Shown here in pieces: positions 41,222 through 52,289 of a stretch of 64,000 bases of DNA. Below the pieces are notes generated by a model. That model searched no databases. It saw only the letters and a program-made list of their open reading frames with translations, and was not told where the DNA came from. The translations under genes and the position numbers were made by a program. The stretch's first letter is position 1. The number at the start of each line of letters is the position of its first letter. Origin of the DNA: Latrodectus hesperus. Its lineage: Eukaryota > Arthropoda > Arachnida > Araneae > Theridiidae. The stretch is from contig CM075853.1 of assembly GCA_037975125.1 (NCBI GenBank), forward strand, positions 26,832,946-26,896,945, written 5' to 3'.

Positions 41222-41513
41222 TTCTGCCGCCCAACTTCTCTAGTGATCAGCGTGCCTGACTGCGGATCCTGGGTTCAAATCCCCAACCATTTCGGGCATG
41301 TCTGTACTCTCTCTCTCTATCTATCTATCCTGTCTTTGTCCACTCCTTGCATGAATGGGTTGTGAATGGTTGCCTACCCTATAAACTGGTTCCTATGGCA
41401 TGTGTGTACTGAGGAAGTCGGACTCCACACCTAAATAGGGTTCAGTTGGAAATGTGGAGCAGCGCACCCCATAATGCCAGCATGGCTGGCACACGACACG
41501 AACAACAATAATT
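41222..41513 (+). mobile_element. SINE-A copy, full length
   Basis: The tRNA-like head has A box TCTAGTGATCAGCG and B box GGGTTCAAATCCCC. The body is TCTCTCTCTATCTATC, GAATGGGTTGTGAATGGTTG, GTGTGTACTGAGGAAGTCGG and GTGGAGCAGCGCACCCCATA, closing with GAACAACAATAAT. Confidence 0.92.
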
Positions 41514-41689
41514 ATTTCTCATATATAATTAGAGAATTTTAAAAAAGTTATTTATTTATAATTATTATTTAAACACATTACTTGTAATATAGGAGTGCAT
41601 TAATTTTAAGATTATTACCATGCAAATTACTCATGGGAGTAGTTTCTGTGTTATCTTTCAATTAAATTGCATTACCCGTTATAACCAGC

Positions 41690-41823
41690 CAATAACAGAC
41701 AATTTGTCTAACTAAACTCAGGAGCAGCAGATATACAACTCAACTCTAAAGGTCTCTCAAAGGGTCTAAAGAGTCTAAAGGGTCTAAAAGGGTCTAAAGG
41801 GACTAAAAGGGTCTAAAGGGTCT
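41690..41823 (+). repeat. Short second copy of the 26-bp / TCTAAAGGG composite array junction
   Basis: The sequence ACTAAACTCAGGAGCAGCAG, then ATATACAACTCAACT runs straight into TCTAAAGGG units. The same order is seen at about 24732-24775. It abuts copy 2 of the 401-bp repeat. Confidence 0.9.
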
Positions 41824-42224
41824 AATTAGATATTCATCAATAGCAACAGAAGTACACAAATTTGAATGTGAATTGCAATCAATATTTAAAAACATAAAAT
41901 TGCTCTTTCTATTGAATACGGTCCAAAAATTAGGAATGTCAATATTTTTTAAGTGATTCTCCCCTTCATCTAAATTTGCAAATAATTATTTTTCCTTTTA
42001 TTCCACACAAATCACTCTTTTTACTTTAAGCTATTGCTTCATACAGTTGAATATTTTCTCGTCTTTGTTGTTTAATTGAGGAATCTTCTCGATGACATGC
42101 TTCAATTTTAAAATATTTTAGCCATCCTTTAACATTCAAGGTACAACATTAGGATCCAGTTTCCGATATAGAAGGCTCACGACTATCCATCTTTCCCCAA
42201 CCTCCCCCCATCGAAAGCTTCATT
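41824..42224. repeat. 401-bp dispersed repeat, copy 2
   Basis: It is the partner of 30218-30618 with about ten substitutions and one compensating indel pair. Identity ends sharply at GCTTCATT on the right and at AATTAGATATTC on the left. Confidence 0.93.
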
Positions 42225-43021
42225 TCAAAGATAGTATTGAAGAGAACAAAATCTGAAGACCTTAAGTGAGAAGAGGTTTGGACAAAATGTGACATCGTGA
42301 AACAGCGCAGCGATTCCATTGTACCGTCTTTCCAAATAACCATTAACGACGTTTAATCTAAAACATTATTTTACTTGTATGACTAATTTAAAATGTATTT
42401 TACGAAATGGGACATTTAATAAAAATCACAAACATTATAATTAGATTTGGAAAGGAAAATCTGTAAGTTCCAACAACAGTGTGTTATCGTGATATAAGAT
42501 TCATGTTATTCTTTATAGTCTATCAGTTCAAATCTGGGAAAACATTCGGTTGATAAACAGTAAAAAAATTATATTGGTATTGATAGACAAGATGATTATC
42601 TAATGAATACGTACAGAAATGTAAATATTATAATGTGAACAAAGTATTGAAAAATTGTTGAAGCAATTTTTAAAATTATTTTAAATAAAAAAATATCTCC
42701 TTTTTAAGTCATCTTATTTTCAAACAAAATATTTTTCTCTTACCCTTTTTCTTCCAATTTATCCTTAGCTGTCTATTTTGCATTTGACCCAAGGAACTTA
42801 TTTTTTTCACTTTTAAAGGGTATGCAGGAAAATTGAAAGATTTGATCCGTGTTTAAAATTTATTTTCTTTTAGACTTTCATTTGATTTATTTATCTTCCT
42901 TAAAAATAGAGTAACGGTTTGTACGCCCTTGGAGTTTGAAATAGTGGAAGTTTTAGTTTATTTTTCTTGAAAAAGAAATTGTACAAATCAGTGTTTATTT
43001 ATGCTGTATATCGTGTAATTC

Positions 43022-43285
43022 ACCAATCCCCTTGTCTAGTGGTCAGCGTACCTGACTGCGAGCTAAGGAGGTTTCGGGTTCTATCTAATCCCAGTTCGGC
43101 CATGAATGTACATTCTCTCGCTCCTGTCTCTGTCCTTTCCTCGCATGAATGGGTTGTGAATGGTTGCCCTGTAAACGGGTAACTATGCTGTGCGTGTACT
43201 GAGGAAGTCAAATTACGGTTCGATTGGAAAAGTGGAGCAACGCACCCCATATTGCCAATTTAGCTGCCACAAGACTACAACAATC
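43022..43285 (+). mobile_element. SINE-A copy, full length, diverged
   Basis: The A box TCTAGTGGTCAGCG is intact and the B-box region is disrupted (GGGTTCTATCTAATCCCAG). The body and the GTGGAGCAACGCACCCCATA segment are present, ending CAAGACTACAACAATC. Confidence 0.9.
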
Positions 43286-43794
43286 CTGTTATTATTCTCT
43301 TAAAATTTCCTTTTCTAGAGACGCATTATCGCTAAATTATTTGGCTTATCATTAATTGCAAGTGTCCAAAGATTTTATATTGATAAAATACGAAAGATTT
43401 CTGCGGCTTATCAAGCTCATTCTAATTTGAACTGGCAGAAATAATTTTTGATAAAATTTGTATTTCAGCCGATTGAGGTTGCGACTTCTTCGCTATTGAG
43501 AAATGGTGTCCATAGATATTATTTAAGCATTTTAAAAGTAAACCCATGGATTGTTGAAGAGAGATAAGTAATTTTAATGTATAAAGTTCAGAAAATTGCG
43601 AAAGGATACAAATGACTCAAACACAGTAAGATATAATATTCTTGAATTTGAGTTTTTCATTAGATATGATATATTGCAATCATTTTAAATCTTATTTTCT
43701 GTTGCTCCAAATGTCACAGAAGTATCCATACTTTCGTTGAAACTTCAAAATTATAACCAAGAGCATAGTCTCTCATTGCATAACGACTTAACTA

Positions 43795-44359
43795 CAGGGT
43801 GACAACTTTATACTGCTGACATAATTGTATTGCTTTTGATTGGTTTAATTCATGTCCCTCATTTTTTATTAAAAAATCATTTGCTTAAGAGATTTTAATG
43901 TTAGTAAAACAAATAGTTAGTTTTTATTTCCTTGTTTGAAATAATATGCTAAGCCAACGACGGCAAATAATTGTTTTATTTGAGGTTGGATTAAAGCCAA
44001 TTCAGATTGGGGGAATGTGGCCCCCCTATTCACCTGACTTAAACCCAATGGGCTATTATATTTGGTCTATTTTGCAATCAAGAGCTCGCTCAAAGCCACA
44101 TCTAAGTTAAAGATGCCTAAAGGGTATTCTTAAGAAGGAATGGGCTGAATTAACGCCTGATGAACTGCGGCCCATTGAAGAAAATTTTACGCGACGCTTA
44201 AGGCTCTGTATTGATGCCCAAGGGAGCCATTTTGAAAATACTTAAATATGTTGTATCTAAGTAACAAATGACCTATGTAAAGTTAGTTTTTTCAAAATAA
44301 ATTCCATGCTTTTAGTTTAATACAATATTTTTTGTCAACCGGATAAAGTGGTCACCCTG
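43795..44359 (+). mobile_element. Internally deleted Tc1/mariner derivative
   Basis: TIRs CAGGGTGACAACTTTAT (left) and CAGGGTGACCACTTTAT (right, reverse complement) are flanked by TA at 43793-43794 and 44360-44361. An ATG at about 43948 starts the transposase N-terminus (MLSQRRQIIVLFEVGLKPIQ), which jumps directly to the third catalytic region (WPPYSPDLNPMGYYIWSILQ). Most of the catalytic core is therefore deleted. It can at most be a non-autonomous element. Confidence 0.9.
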
Positions 44360-45303
44360 TACTATTTGAATAAATAAGTTGTCCTGTTCAGCCAAAAAGT
44401 CATGATGCTAATTTACCGTTTTCTATTGAAGAAGTATTTACACACAAATACCTATACATATATATAAATAAATAAATACTTAAATATTAGTAAATATTTA
44501 AGTAAAAAAGGACAAAATGGTTCATTGAGTCCTTTTTTTGTAAATTTTCGACTGCTTGTTTTCCCGGTCATTGAAATCACTAAACACAGCCAATCACCGC
44601 ATGTTGTTAAACCAAGTGATGAGGCTGACACCTGAATTGGCAGCTTTCTCTGTTTGCACACTGAAGTGGTGAAAAAAACATTGCTAGCTACGACTTTTTT
44701 TACGTTTTCCAATTGCTGTCTTTGAGCACGAAAAATTATCCATTGGGTAGAGCGTTTAACATTTCACCAACCAGTATGACGAGAACGAAGTCTCTCCCAA
44801 TCAGCCACGTGCAGTTTCCGCTAATCTATAAAATATTGATACTACACAGTGACCCTGAAAATATAATATATTGAGAAATCTGAATCAATAGAGAATAAAA
44901 TTTAATCCCGCAATGGATGCAATTAATAATGTAATCAGCTTAGAGAACAGTAAGTGGCGTAAAGAACTGTCTCGTTTATTTTCTGCAAAATTCAGAAGGA
45001 ATACACATTTATAAATTAATAAATACACACTCCAATTATATACATGAGTGGCAACTGGCATGCTGATTTCCTATCCAAGCTCCTTCTTTTTTGCCTTGCA
45101 AATATTGAGTGTATGCATATTGAATGTATGCATAGCATTTTAATTATTAACAATTTAATTCCTACGTTTAACTTAAATAATCCTGTGTGATTTCTAAGAC
45201 CTATTATTTGTCATTCTTGATTCAAATTTTACCCAGGAAGAGAAATTTAAATCAGTTGTCTTCATTATTTTTTTGTTGAATAGTCAATTTTTAAAAATAG
45301 GTA

Positions 45304-45528
45304 GATTAAGATCAGAGAAAAAAGTTTAAGAGGACTATACGCGCAAAATATATATACCACAAAACCTAAGTCCGAGATAGAATTAAAAAGGGCAAATTCA
45401 TTGAATGACAGTGAAGATGACGTGCTCTGGAACGCCGAGGATGACGATGATGATGAGGAAAGAAGAAATGAATCTGCCTCTGATGAAGAGAGCTGCGAGG
45501 GTTCCAGTGATGAAAACATTAGTGAATA
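45304..45528 (+). pseudogene. Acidic C-terminal tail of a pogo/Tigger-like transposase (fragment)
   Basis: An open frame ends at TAA near 45528. It contains ELKRANSLNDSEDDVLWN, then a run of Asp and Glu, then ESASDEESCEGSSDENISE. Pogo/Tigger/jerky-like DDE transposases end in S-(M/L)-DG-(T/S)-EDD-(L/I)-(L/I)-W plus acidic tails, so I read this as such a tail. The catalytic core is not seen. Repeated GCGCATTA-ATTCG words at 45899-45945 could be the right subterminal region of the same element. Confidence 0.45.
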
Positions 45529-46805
45529 AAGACGTTTACTATTAATCACTGATTGTAGAAACTCTTTGCTAGATAGAAATGCTACGATTCATTTCATGTT
45601 CATATTCTACGATAGGTACCGTATATACGGTAGTGGTAATTAACAATGATTGTTTCACATAACAATAGCCCATTAATAGGTTAATTCTATGTTCTGCTAT
45701 TCTTTATGTATAAGTCCATTGTTGAATAAAATACGGTATCTCAATTTAAATAAAATTATCATACCATTGATTGATTGATAGTTTATATACAAATCCATTG
45801 TTGCATAAAATAATATTCAATAAATTCCTCATACGGTTGATGAGCATTACATTCGCCGATAAACAATTTTTTTATTATAAAAAATTTTAAAATGGGGATG
45901 CGCATTATATTCGATGGCGCATTAGATTCGCATACGCAGTTGCAGGATTGCTGGTTTTCACTTCTAAATGAGTATCATTTTCAGGCCTCAGAAGTTATTC
46001 TTTAGTTAATAATTTAATTATCTTATGTAAAAGTGTTATTTGAACACAGAATACTAACATTATTTATCATAAAAAATGATATATTTTAAACGCAAGGGAA
46101 TAGATTAAATTAATATAAGATTTCCGCAATTTTTTCATCGAATTTGTTATTATTTAATTTTTTCTACATTGTTCTATGAATGGATCAACAATCACACCTC
46201 CTCTTCAACATTTCTTTAAAATATACAAAAATCGATTATTTGAAAAAAGAATATTAACATTCTTTTTTTATTTTTCATTTCTTATATTTTCTTCTAATTT
46301 TTATTCTTTTACTAAGTCAGAAAAATATTCAGATATATTTTTATACATTAGTTACATATTAATTAATTTTATCATATATAAAAAAATTACGAATATATTA
46401 TGAACTATAATATTTTTACTGTGATTCATTCTTCTCCTAAATAACTTATGCATGTGCTACTGTTAATGTGTTATTCTGATGATTCTTTAGATAATGTGCA
46501 GATTAGATTAGTGAGAGATCTAATTATGTGCAATCAATTAATTCATTTTTAAAATTATCAATGTATTCTCGAAATTACTTAGATAATCTGCAAATTACCG
46601 CGATAATCTAAACATCACCCTTAAGATATTCATTAAAATGAAAATAAGAAAGTTCTGTACGCTTAAACTCTAGTGCATAAGGTTATTTATGTGCTTTTTG
46701 ACATCTAAATAATTAAGTTAATACAATCATCCAATCAATACATTTGTTGATAAAAATCAGTCATCAATCAATTGAAAACTAATAAGGATTAGACTAATAT
46801 TTTTC

Positions 46806-47092
46806 AAATGTTGTTGTTGTCGTGTGCCAGCTAGGCTGACAACATGGAGTGCGCTGCTCCACTTTTCAAACTGAACCATATTTTGGTGTGGAGTCCGACT
46901 TCCTCAATACACACATGCCATAGGGACCCGTTTATAGGGAAGGCAACCATTCACAATCCATTCATACAAGGAAAGGACAAAGACAGGATAGATAGAGAGA
47001 GAAAGTACATCCATGCCCGAAGCGGGATTCGAACCGAGGACCTCCTTGTCCGCAGTTAGACACTCTGAACATTGGACAAGTTGGGGCGGCAA
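46806..47092 (-). mobile_element. SINE-A copy, full length
   Basis: On the minus strand it has a head with A-box-like TCCAATGTTCAGAG, a B box GGTTCGAATCCCG, and the TCTCTCTCTATCTATCC body. It ends with a CGACAACAACAAC tail at 46808-46820. Confidence 0.92.
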
Positions 47093-47164
47093 TATTTTTT
47101 AAATATTCTACATAAACTTTCATATATAACTTTTAACATGAGGATTCTACAAATAACTTTCAAA

Positions 47165-47517
47165 ATTCGTTATTGATGTATATTGCTCGGCTGCTAGGAT
47201 TTTTCACTTTTCTCCACTACAAGGGAGGAGGAGGAATTGATGGCACCTTATGTAACGGAATAGCCAGTGGGTGTGCCATCGTAGCCTTGAAAGTGCATAT
47301 TTGTAATTTAGAAGCAGGCACCAGGCAGAAAACTTGCAAGCTTAGCCTGCCATCCCAGAGATATCATTTCACACTGAGGACAGTATGACCATGACATATT
47401 TAATGCGCGCCAGCCGCCACTAGCAACCACGACGAAGCTTTTAAAAGGTCGAGATTCGAACCCAATACTTTCCAATAAATAGAAAGAACGCCCTAACTAA
47501 CTGGCAAATTGTGGCCT
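47165..47517 (-). mobile_element. SINE-C-related copy
   Basis: The minus strand reads GGCCACAATTTGCCAGTTAG, then TTAGGGCGTTCTTTC, then the B box GGGTTCGAATCTCG, then CGTCGTGGTTGCTAG, then a GAAATGATATCTCTGGGATG body. This matches SINE-C with divergence at the 3' end. Confidence 0.75.
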
Positions 47518-47639
47518 TTTTTTAAAAAAATCGTTATAAATATCGGTTCACAAATTCCTATCCCATAAATGCCCCTTTGTGCTCTTTTAATAAATCCTAC
47601 TACGAAAAAATCTCTGAAGCATTTAAAATAGTCTCATCT

Positions 47640-48720
47640 TCACTTAAAATGTCACGTTTAAACAACAGCCACAGAGTGAATGAGAATAGGAAAGAAGTCC
47701 ACATTCTCTGTCAAATATGTGCCAAATGGGTGCAATCATATCCCGGATGTGTTTGATTGGTGAGAGTGGGCACGGATACCAGGAAAGGAGCTGTACGTTT
47801 TGAAAGGCATGTTGGCTGATGCGAGCAATGTGCGGTCGGGATTTATTCTGCTCATAATGGGCATTGGGCACCCCCTCAAGGTGGGGAAGTGTCACCGACC
47901 GCTGCACATCATCCACGTAACATTGGACTGACATAATGCCGTGAATACGAACTAGAGGTGACATGGGATGGTACGCAGTGGCACCCCAAACCATGATGTC
48001 ACGAGCTGGGGTGTTCCGCAATTGCTGCAGGATTGGACCTGTCGACGCCATATTCTTACGCGATGCCTATCACTGAAGAAACAGAAACGTGACTCACCTG
48101 AGAAGACGATCCCGTGCCACTCGGTTGTCGACATTGCTCTCATCTGACACCATTACAGACGTTGGTGTCTATTTTGTGGGGTTAATGGCAGATTTTTTAA
48201 CGGACCCATGAGTGCAGACCTCCCAATCGTCGGCAAATGCTTCTGCTCGATTAGGAAGCGCACGAGCAGAATTTCGGTAGATGTGCTTTGCGGTACCGCC
48301 TCTTCTCGGTCGCGTGTTGAGGTCACTGCGGCTGCACAAGCTCCCCGCAAACGCTCCACAGTGTTGTTGTTGTTGTTTATACCCCGACTGGCGTGACAGT
48401 ACCATCACACCAGCCATATGAATCCAAAATTATTCAGTCTCTCAAGCCCCACCTCCGGTCTCAACTCCATGTCCTCTCTCTCACACCAATGCACTGAAAA
48501 ATATGAGATGGAGACGCCTGAACCACTCGACATTTAGGACAGGGATGGTAGACCTTGGTACCAGAGACGTGTCTCCGAGCAAGCAGGTGGCCACTTCGCA
48601 GTACGCTCCACAGTTCTTTGTTCCAACCATCTTGGTGGACGGAGGACGCGTCTAGGTGTCTGACCGCTGCGATTTGCCGTATACGCATTGCTCTGAAATG
48701 CGTATTCGTTAATAAACAAA
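47640..48720 (-). mobile_element. Decayed Tc1-like transposon, split by a LINE insertion
   Basis: Minus-strand frames give an N-terminal DNA-binding region (about 48720-48603 and 48350-48180, including LPLTPQNRHQRL). They then give WHGIVFSGESRFCF (about 48115), DIMVWGATAYHPMSPLVRIHG (about 47985), QNKSRPHIARISQHAF (about 47840) and the SWYPCPLSPIKHIRDM block. These are the ordered landmarks of a Tc1/Tc3-type transposase. The first catalytic Asp in SDESRF is Gly here, and several frameshifts exist, so it is inactive. A 240-bp LINE 3' end interrupts it at 48363-48602. Confidence 0.85.
48363..48602 (-). mobile_element. Very short 5'-truncated LINE 3' end with 12-bp target-site duplication
   Basis: ACGCTCCACAGT is present at 48351-48362 and again at 48603-48614. 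The minus-strand insert encodes LRSGHLLARRHVSGTKVYHP, then CPKCRVVQASPSHIFQCIG, the CCHC tail of an RNase H LINE, then a stop, a short 3' UTR and an AACAACAACAAC tail. The knuckle has the same spacing as in the LINE at 30975-32790 (C-x2-C-x8-H-x3-C), but the family is different in sequence. Confidence 0.9.
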
Positions 48721-49067
48721 AATTAACATGAACTAAAACATAAATCATTCAAATTTTCGATAAACTTAGCATTAACGATCCTCAGAATGAAGCAAAAATA
48801 AAAATAAAAACTTTGGGTATGAATTCGTGTAGGATACAAAAAAGCATTGAGTCAACAACCAATTCAGCTCATAAGCAATTTTTATTCATTAGTAATATGA
48901 AGGTATAATTTATTTATGAGATTACACAACTTAATGCTGAATAATACTGATGCAATATCAATAAACTAACAGCCCTAGCAAGCTTAAATATAAAACTCTA
49001 TCGTGTCTTCAGAGAACCCGACATAATCAAATACATAAAAATACAAAGTATTAAATCAGCTGGTTAC

Positions 49068-49430
49068 GTTTCTGTTGTTGCTTAAGATACTTGGACAAGC
49101 TAAACTCGCAATGCCGTTGGCTATGCGCATTTAAGCCAATGGGGATCGTCTTTCGTTTAACCAGAACATCACGAAGGTGAAAGTACGATTGTGCTCTAAA
49201 TTCCTCCAATAGATGGCACAGCCAGAGGATCTACTCCCTCAATTTTGACATGGATCTGAAGGAAGAGGAAAATAACTTCAGACAATTACACCCATGGTAA
49301 CTGCTCAACGACAGACCACAGAGCTTTCGATTTAATGAGCCCGTATATCACATGCACTCAATGAGTCTTTGTCTGCATCAGGAATTGAACCCAGTCCTTC
49401 CGGATGGAAGACCGATGCCCTTACCATCAT
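49068..49430 (-). mobile_element. SINE-B copy, full length
   Basis: On the minus strand the head starts AATGATGGTAAGGGCATCGG, with a B box GGGTTCAATTCCTG. The body has CCATGGGTGTAATTG and CAAAATTGAGGGAGTAGATC. The tail TAAGCAACAACA is near 49072. Confidence 0.88.
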
Positions 49431-49714
49431 TAAAAAAAAGCCAAAATTAAGAGGTAAAAAGTAATTTGTTTTAAAAACAGAGAGAGAAAATCTGGAGGGA
49501 AAAACCATAAACACGTGATGGAAATTAGTAACTAATAATACATGCAAATAAAATCTCAGCGGAAACAATTAAAATTTAAATTTCGTAGTGGTTGTGTTCT
49601 ATATTTTTATTGTTTTCGATAATTTATGTCATACCTACAATCTTTAAACCAAATAAAAGAATCTTGACATTTTTATAAATTTTTATTTCAGTAATTTAAA
49701 TACTTTTTACGTCG

Positions 49715-49978
49715 CCTACCCTGTCTAGTGGCCTGGCTGCGAATAAGGAGGTCCTGGGTTCGAATCCCAGTTCGGGCATGGATGTACTTTCTTTCTCTGT
49801 CTATCCTGTCTTTGTCCTCTCTTTGTATGAATGGGTTGTGAATGGTTGCCTACCCTATAAACGGGTCCCCATGGCATGGGTGTACTGAAGAATTCAAACT
49901 CCACACCAAAATGTAATTCAGTTGGAAAAGTGGAGCAGCGCAGCCCATACTGCCATCCTAGCTAGCACAAGACAACAA
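49715..49978 (+). mobile_element. SINE-A copy, full length
   Basis: The A-box region TCTAGTGGCCTGG carries a small deletion. The B box GGTTCGAATCC is at 49757-49767. The TTTCTTTCTCTGTCTATCC body and the GTGGAGCAGCGCAGCCCATA block end in ACAAGACAACAAT. Confidence 0.92.
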
Positions 49979-50460
49979 TATCAATATGTTTTATATCGTC
50001 GAATGTAAAGTTAGTTGTGAAAGCAAACCATTTCAAAATTGAAGTCTTTGATTTCAATAAAGTGTATTATCAGTGTTAAATGCAAGAAAAACGCTTAGAA
50101 GTGTAAAACGGACATTTTTGTAGATTTTATCAAATTAAATTCGAATAACTGCCGAAGATTACTAAATGAATTTTCCAAGGAAATTTCCTTTGAATATTAA
50201 ACTTTTTTCAAATTATTTCTATCAGTTTTGAGACTCTTTCTGATCTAGTATTTGTTTAGAAACTAAATATTTAGAAATACAAAAAACAATAAAATTGCTG
50301 ATTTTAAGAAAAATACTATGAAAACTATTAAATACTTTTCCAATAAACTATTAATATCAAAGAATATAATATGTATTTTTTTATTAATCAAGAGGCAAAC
50401 TATAGTCCCTTGTGTCACTCTCTTAATTTCAGAACTGCAGCCGCTATTTTTATAAATGTT

Positions 50461-50479
50461 TTTTTTTTTTTTTTTTTTT
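50461..50479. repeat. Poly(T) run
   Basis: This is a homopolymer of about 24 T starting near 50456. No retroposed body is recognisable beside it. Confidence 0.7.
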
Positions 50480-50721
50480 GACTATGCAAGAAAGGAAAAT
50501 TAGAACCGGAGTCATGTAACACTAAGCAACAACAATTACACTGTTAAAAGTTTTTTTCTTGGCAATACAAAAAATATAAAGCGGCATTTATTAGATGCAA
50601 TAAAAAACTTCAAACTGTTTCCAGAATAATTGACTTTTTTTTATAAAATGGCTAAGATTGCTTAGTTATTTATTGTAAATTGAAAGCAACATAATTCCTA
50701 TAAAATATTTTACTACCCTGT

Positions 50722-50949
50722 AATGCCGTCTTCTCTGTGTAGTGGTCAGAGTGCCTGACTGCGGATAGGGAGGTCCTGGGTTCGAATCCCAGTTCGGGCA
50801 TGGATGTACTTTCTTTCTCTGTCTATCCTTTCCTTGTATGAATGGTTGCCTATCCTATAAACGAATCCCTATGGCATGTGTGTACTGAGGAAGTCGGACT
50901 CCACACCTAAATATGGTTCAGTTAGAAAAGTGGAGCAGCGCACCTTATA
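50722..50949 (+). mobile_element. SINE-A copy, 5' part (interrupted host of the rosa-like element)
   Basis: The head has A box TGTAGTGGTCAGAG and B box GGTTCGAATCC at 50779-50789. The body runs to GTGGAGCAGCGCACCTTATA. The SINE resumes at 52245 (GTTACCAGCCTAACTTACGC, then AAGACAACAACAAC). Confidence 0.92.
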
Positions 50950-52244
50950 AAGGGTGTTTTTTTTCGAGGTATAGAACTTTAAATTGCAATAAAACAACGA
51001 TGTATTATTCGATTGACATGAAACTTTTTTTATTCGAAAAATAATCTTGTGGCATTACATTTTAAATATGATTTCTGGTATATGACTGCCACGGCTGGCT
51101 CGGATGTAGTCCAATTTGGACTTCCAATTTTTGATAACTTTTTCCAACATTTGTGGCCGTATATCGGCAATAACACGGCGAATGTTGTCTTCCAAATGAT
51201 CAAGCGTTTGTGGTTTATCCGCATAGACCAATGGCTTTACATAACCCCACAGAAAATAGTCTAGCGGTGTTAAATCACAAGATCTTGGAGGCCAATTCAC
51301 AGGTCCAAAACGTGAAATTAGGCGGTCACCAAACGTGTCTTTCAATAAATCGATTGTGGCAAGAGCTGTGTGACATGTTGCGCCGTCTTGTTGGAACCAC
51401 AGCTCCTGGACATCATGACTGTTCAATTTAGGAATGAAAAAGTTTGTAATCATGACTCTATACCGATCACCATTGATTGTAACGTTGTGGCCATCATCGT
51501 TTTTGAAGAAGTACGGACTAATGATTCCACCAGCCCATAAAGCGCACCAAACAGTCAGTTTTTCTGGATGTAAAGGTGTTTCGACATACACTTGTGGATT
51601 AGCTTCACTCCAAATGCGGCAGTTTTGTTTGTTGACGTAGCCATTCAACCAGAAGTGCGCTTCATCGCTAAACAAAATTCGCTTATGAAAATCGGGAACA
51701 ACGGCAATCTCGTTTTGGGCCCATTCGACGAATCTACGCCTTGCTTGATGATCGCTTGGCTTCAATTCTTGCACCAGTTGGATTTTGTAAGCACGCAAAC
51801 CAAGATCCTTCCGCAAAATCTTCCATAAAGTGGATGGACACAGATCCAATTCCTGTACTCGATGGCGGATGGACTCATTCGGGTCTTCCTCAATGCTACG
51901 CTCTACAGTAGCTATAGCTTCTTCTGTACGCACCTGTATGGCATCTCTGGGGATGCGAGTTATCAATTAGAGTAAACGTGTTACGAAAACGTTCCATGGT
52001 TAATCGAATTATCTGCTCTGATGGACGATTTTGTCGACGATAAAATAGACGTAGTGCACGATACGTATTCCGCACAGAACCATTATTTTCGAAATAAAAT
52101 TGCACAATTTGAAAGCATTGCTCAGGCGTGAATCTATTCATGATGAATTGCCGAACCAAACTGAGAATAAATCACTTGACAGCTATTAAATCGGTCGCCA
52201 TCTTAGAAAGTAATGCCAACTATACCTCGAAAAAAAACACCCTT
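50950..52244 (-). mobile_element. Near-intact DD41D (rosa-like) Tc1/mariner transposon
   Basis: Inverted repeats of 25 bp match perfectly, starting AAGGGTGTTTTTTTTCGAGG at both ends. The 1,295-bp element sits in a SINE-A copy at a TA target (TA at 50948-50949, now TG at 52245-52246). One transposase gene fills it on the minus strand with a single frameshift. Confidence 0.95.
51055..52159 (-). pseudogene. DD41D rosa-like transposase with one frameshift
   Basis: The N-terminal part (52159 down to about 51930) encodes a helix-turn-helix domain starting at MVRQFIMNRFTPEQ or at the inner Met. The C-terminal part (51966-51055) is a 303-codon frame holding the catalytic domain. Its acidic triad is D101 (LFSDEAHFWLNG), D194 (WFQQDGATCHTA) and D236 (DLTPLDYFLWG), counted from its first Met. 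There are 41 residues between the last two, the DD41D signature of rosa-like IS630/Tc1/mariner elements. The two frames overlap at 51896-51966, so one indel separates them. Everything else, including TIRs, looks functional. Confidence 0.93.
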
Positions 52245-52289
52245 TGTTACCAGCCTAACTTACGCAAGACAACAACAACTACCCTATAA

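Noticed and set aside
47644..48051. 135-codon minus-strand frame as an intact gene
   Set aside because: It is a surviving segment of a Tc1-like transposase that is frameshifted on both sides and lacks the first catalytic Asp.
49715..49790. tRNA genes at SINE-A heads (A and B boxes present)
   Set aside because: The heads do not close into an acceptor stem, continue into a common SINE body, and occur in many collinear copies.
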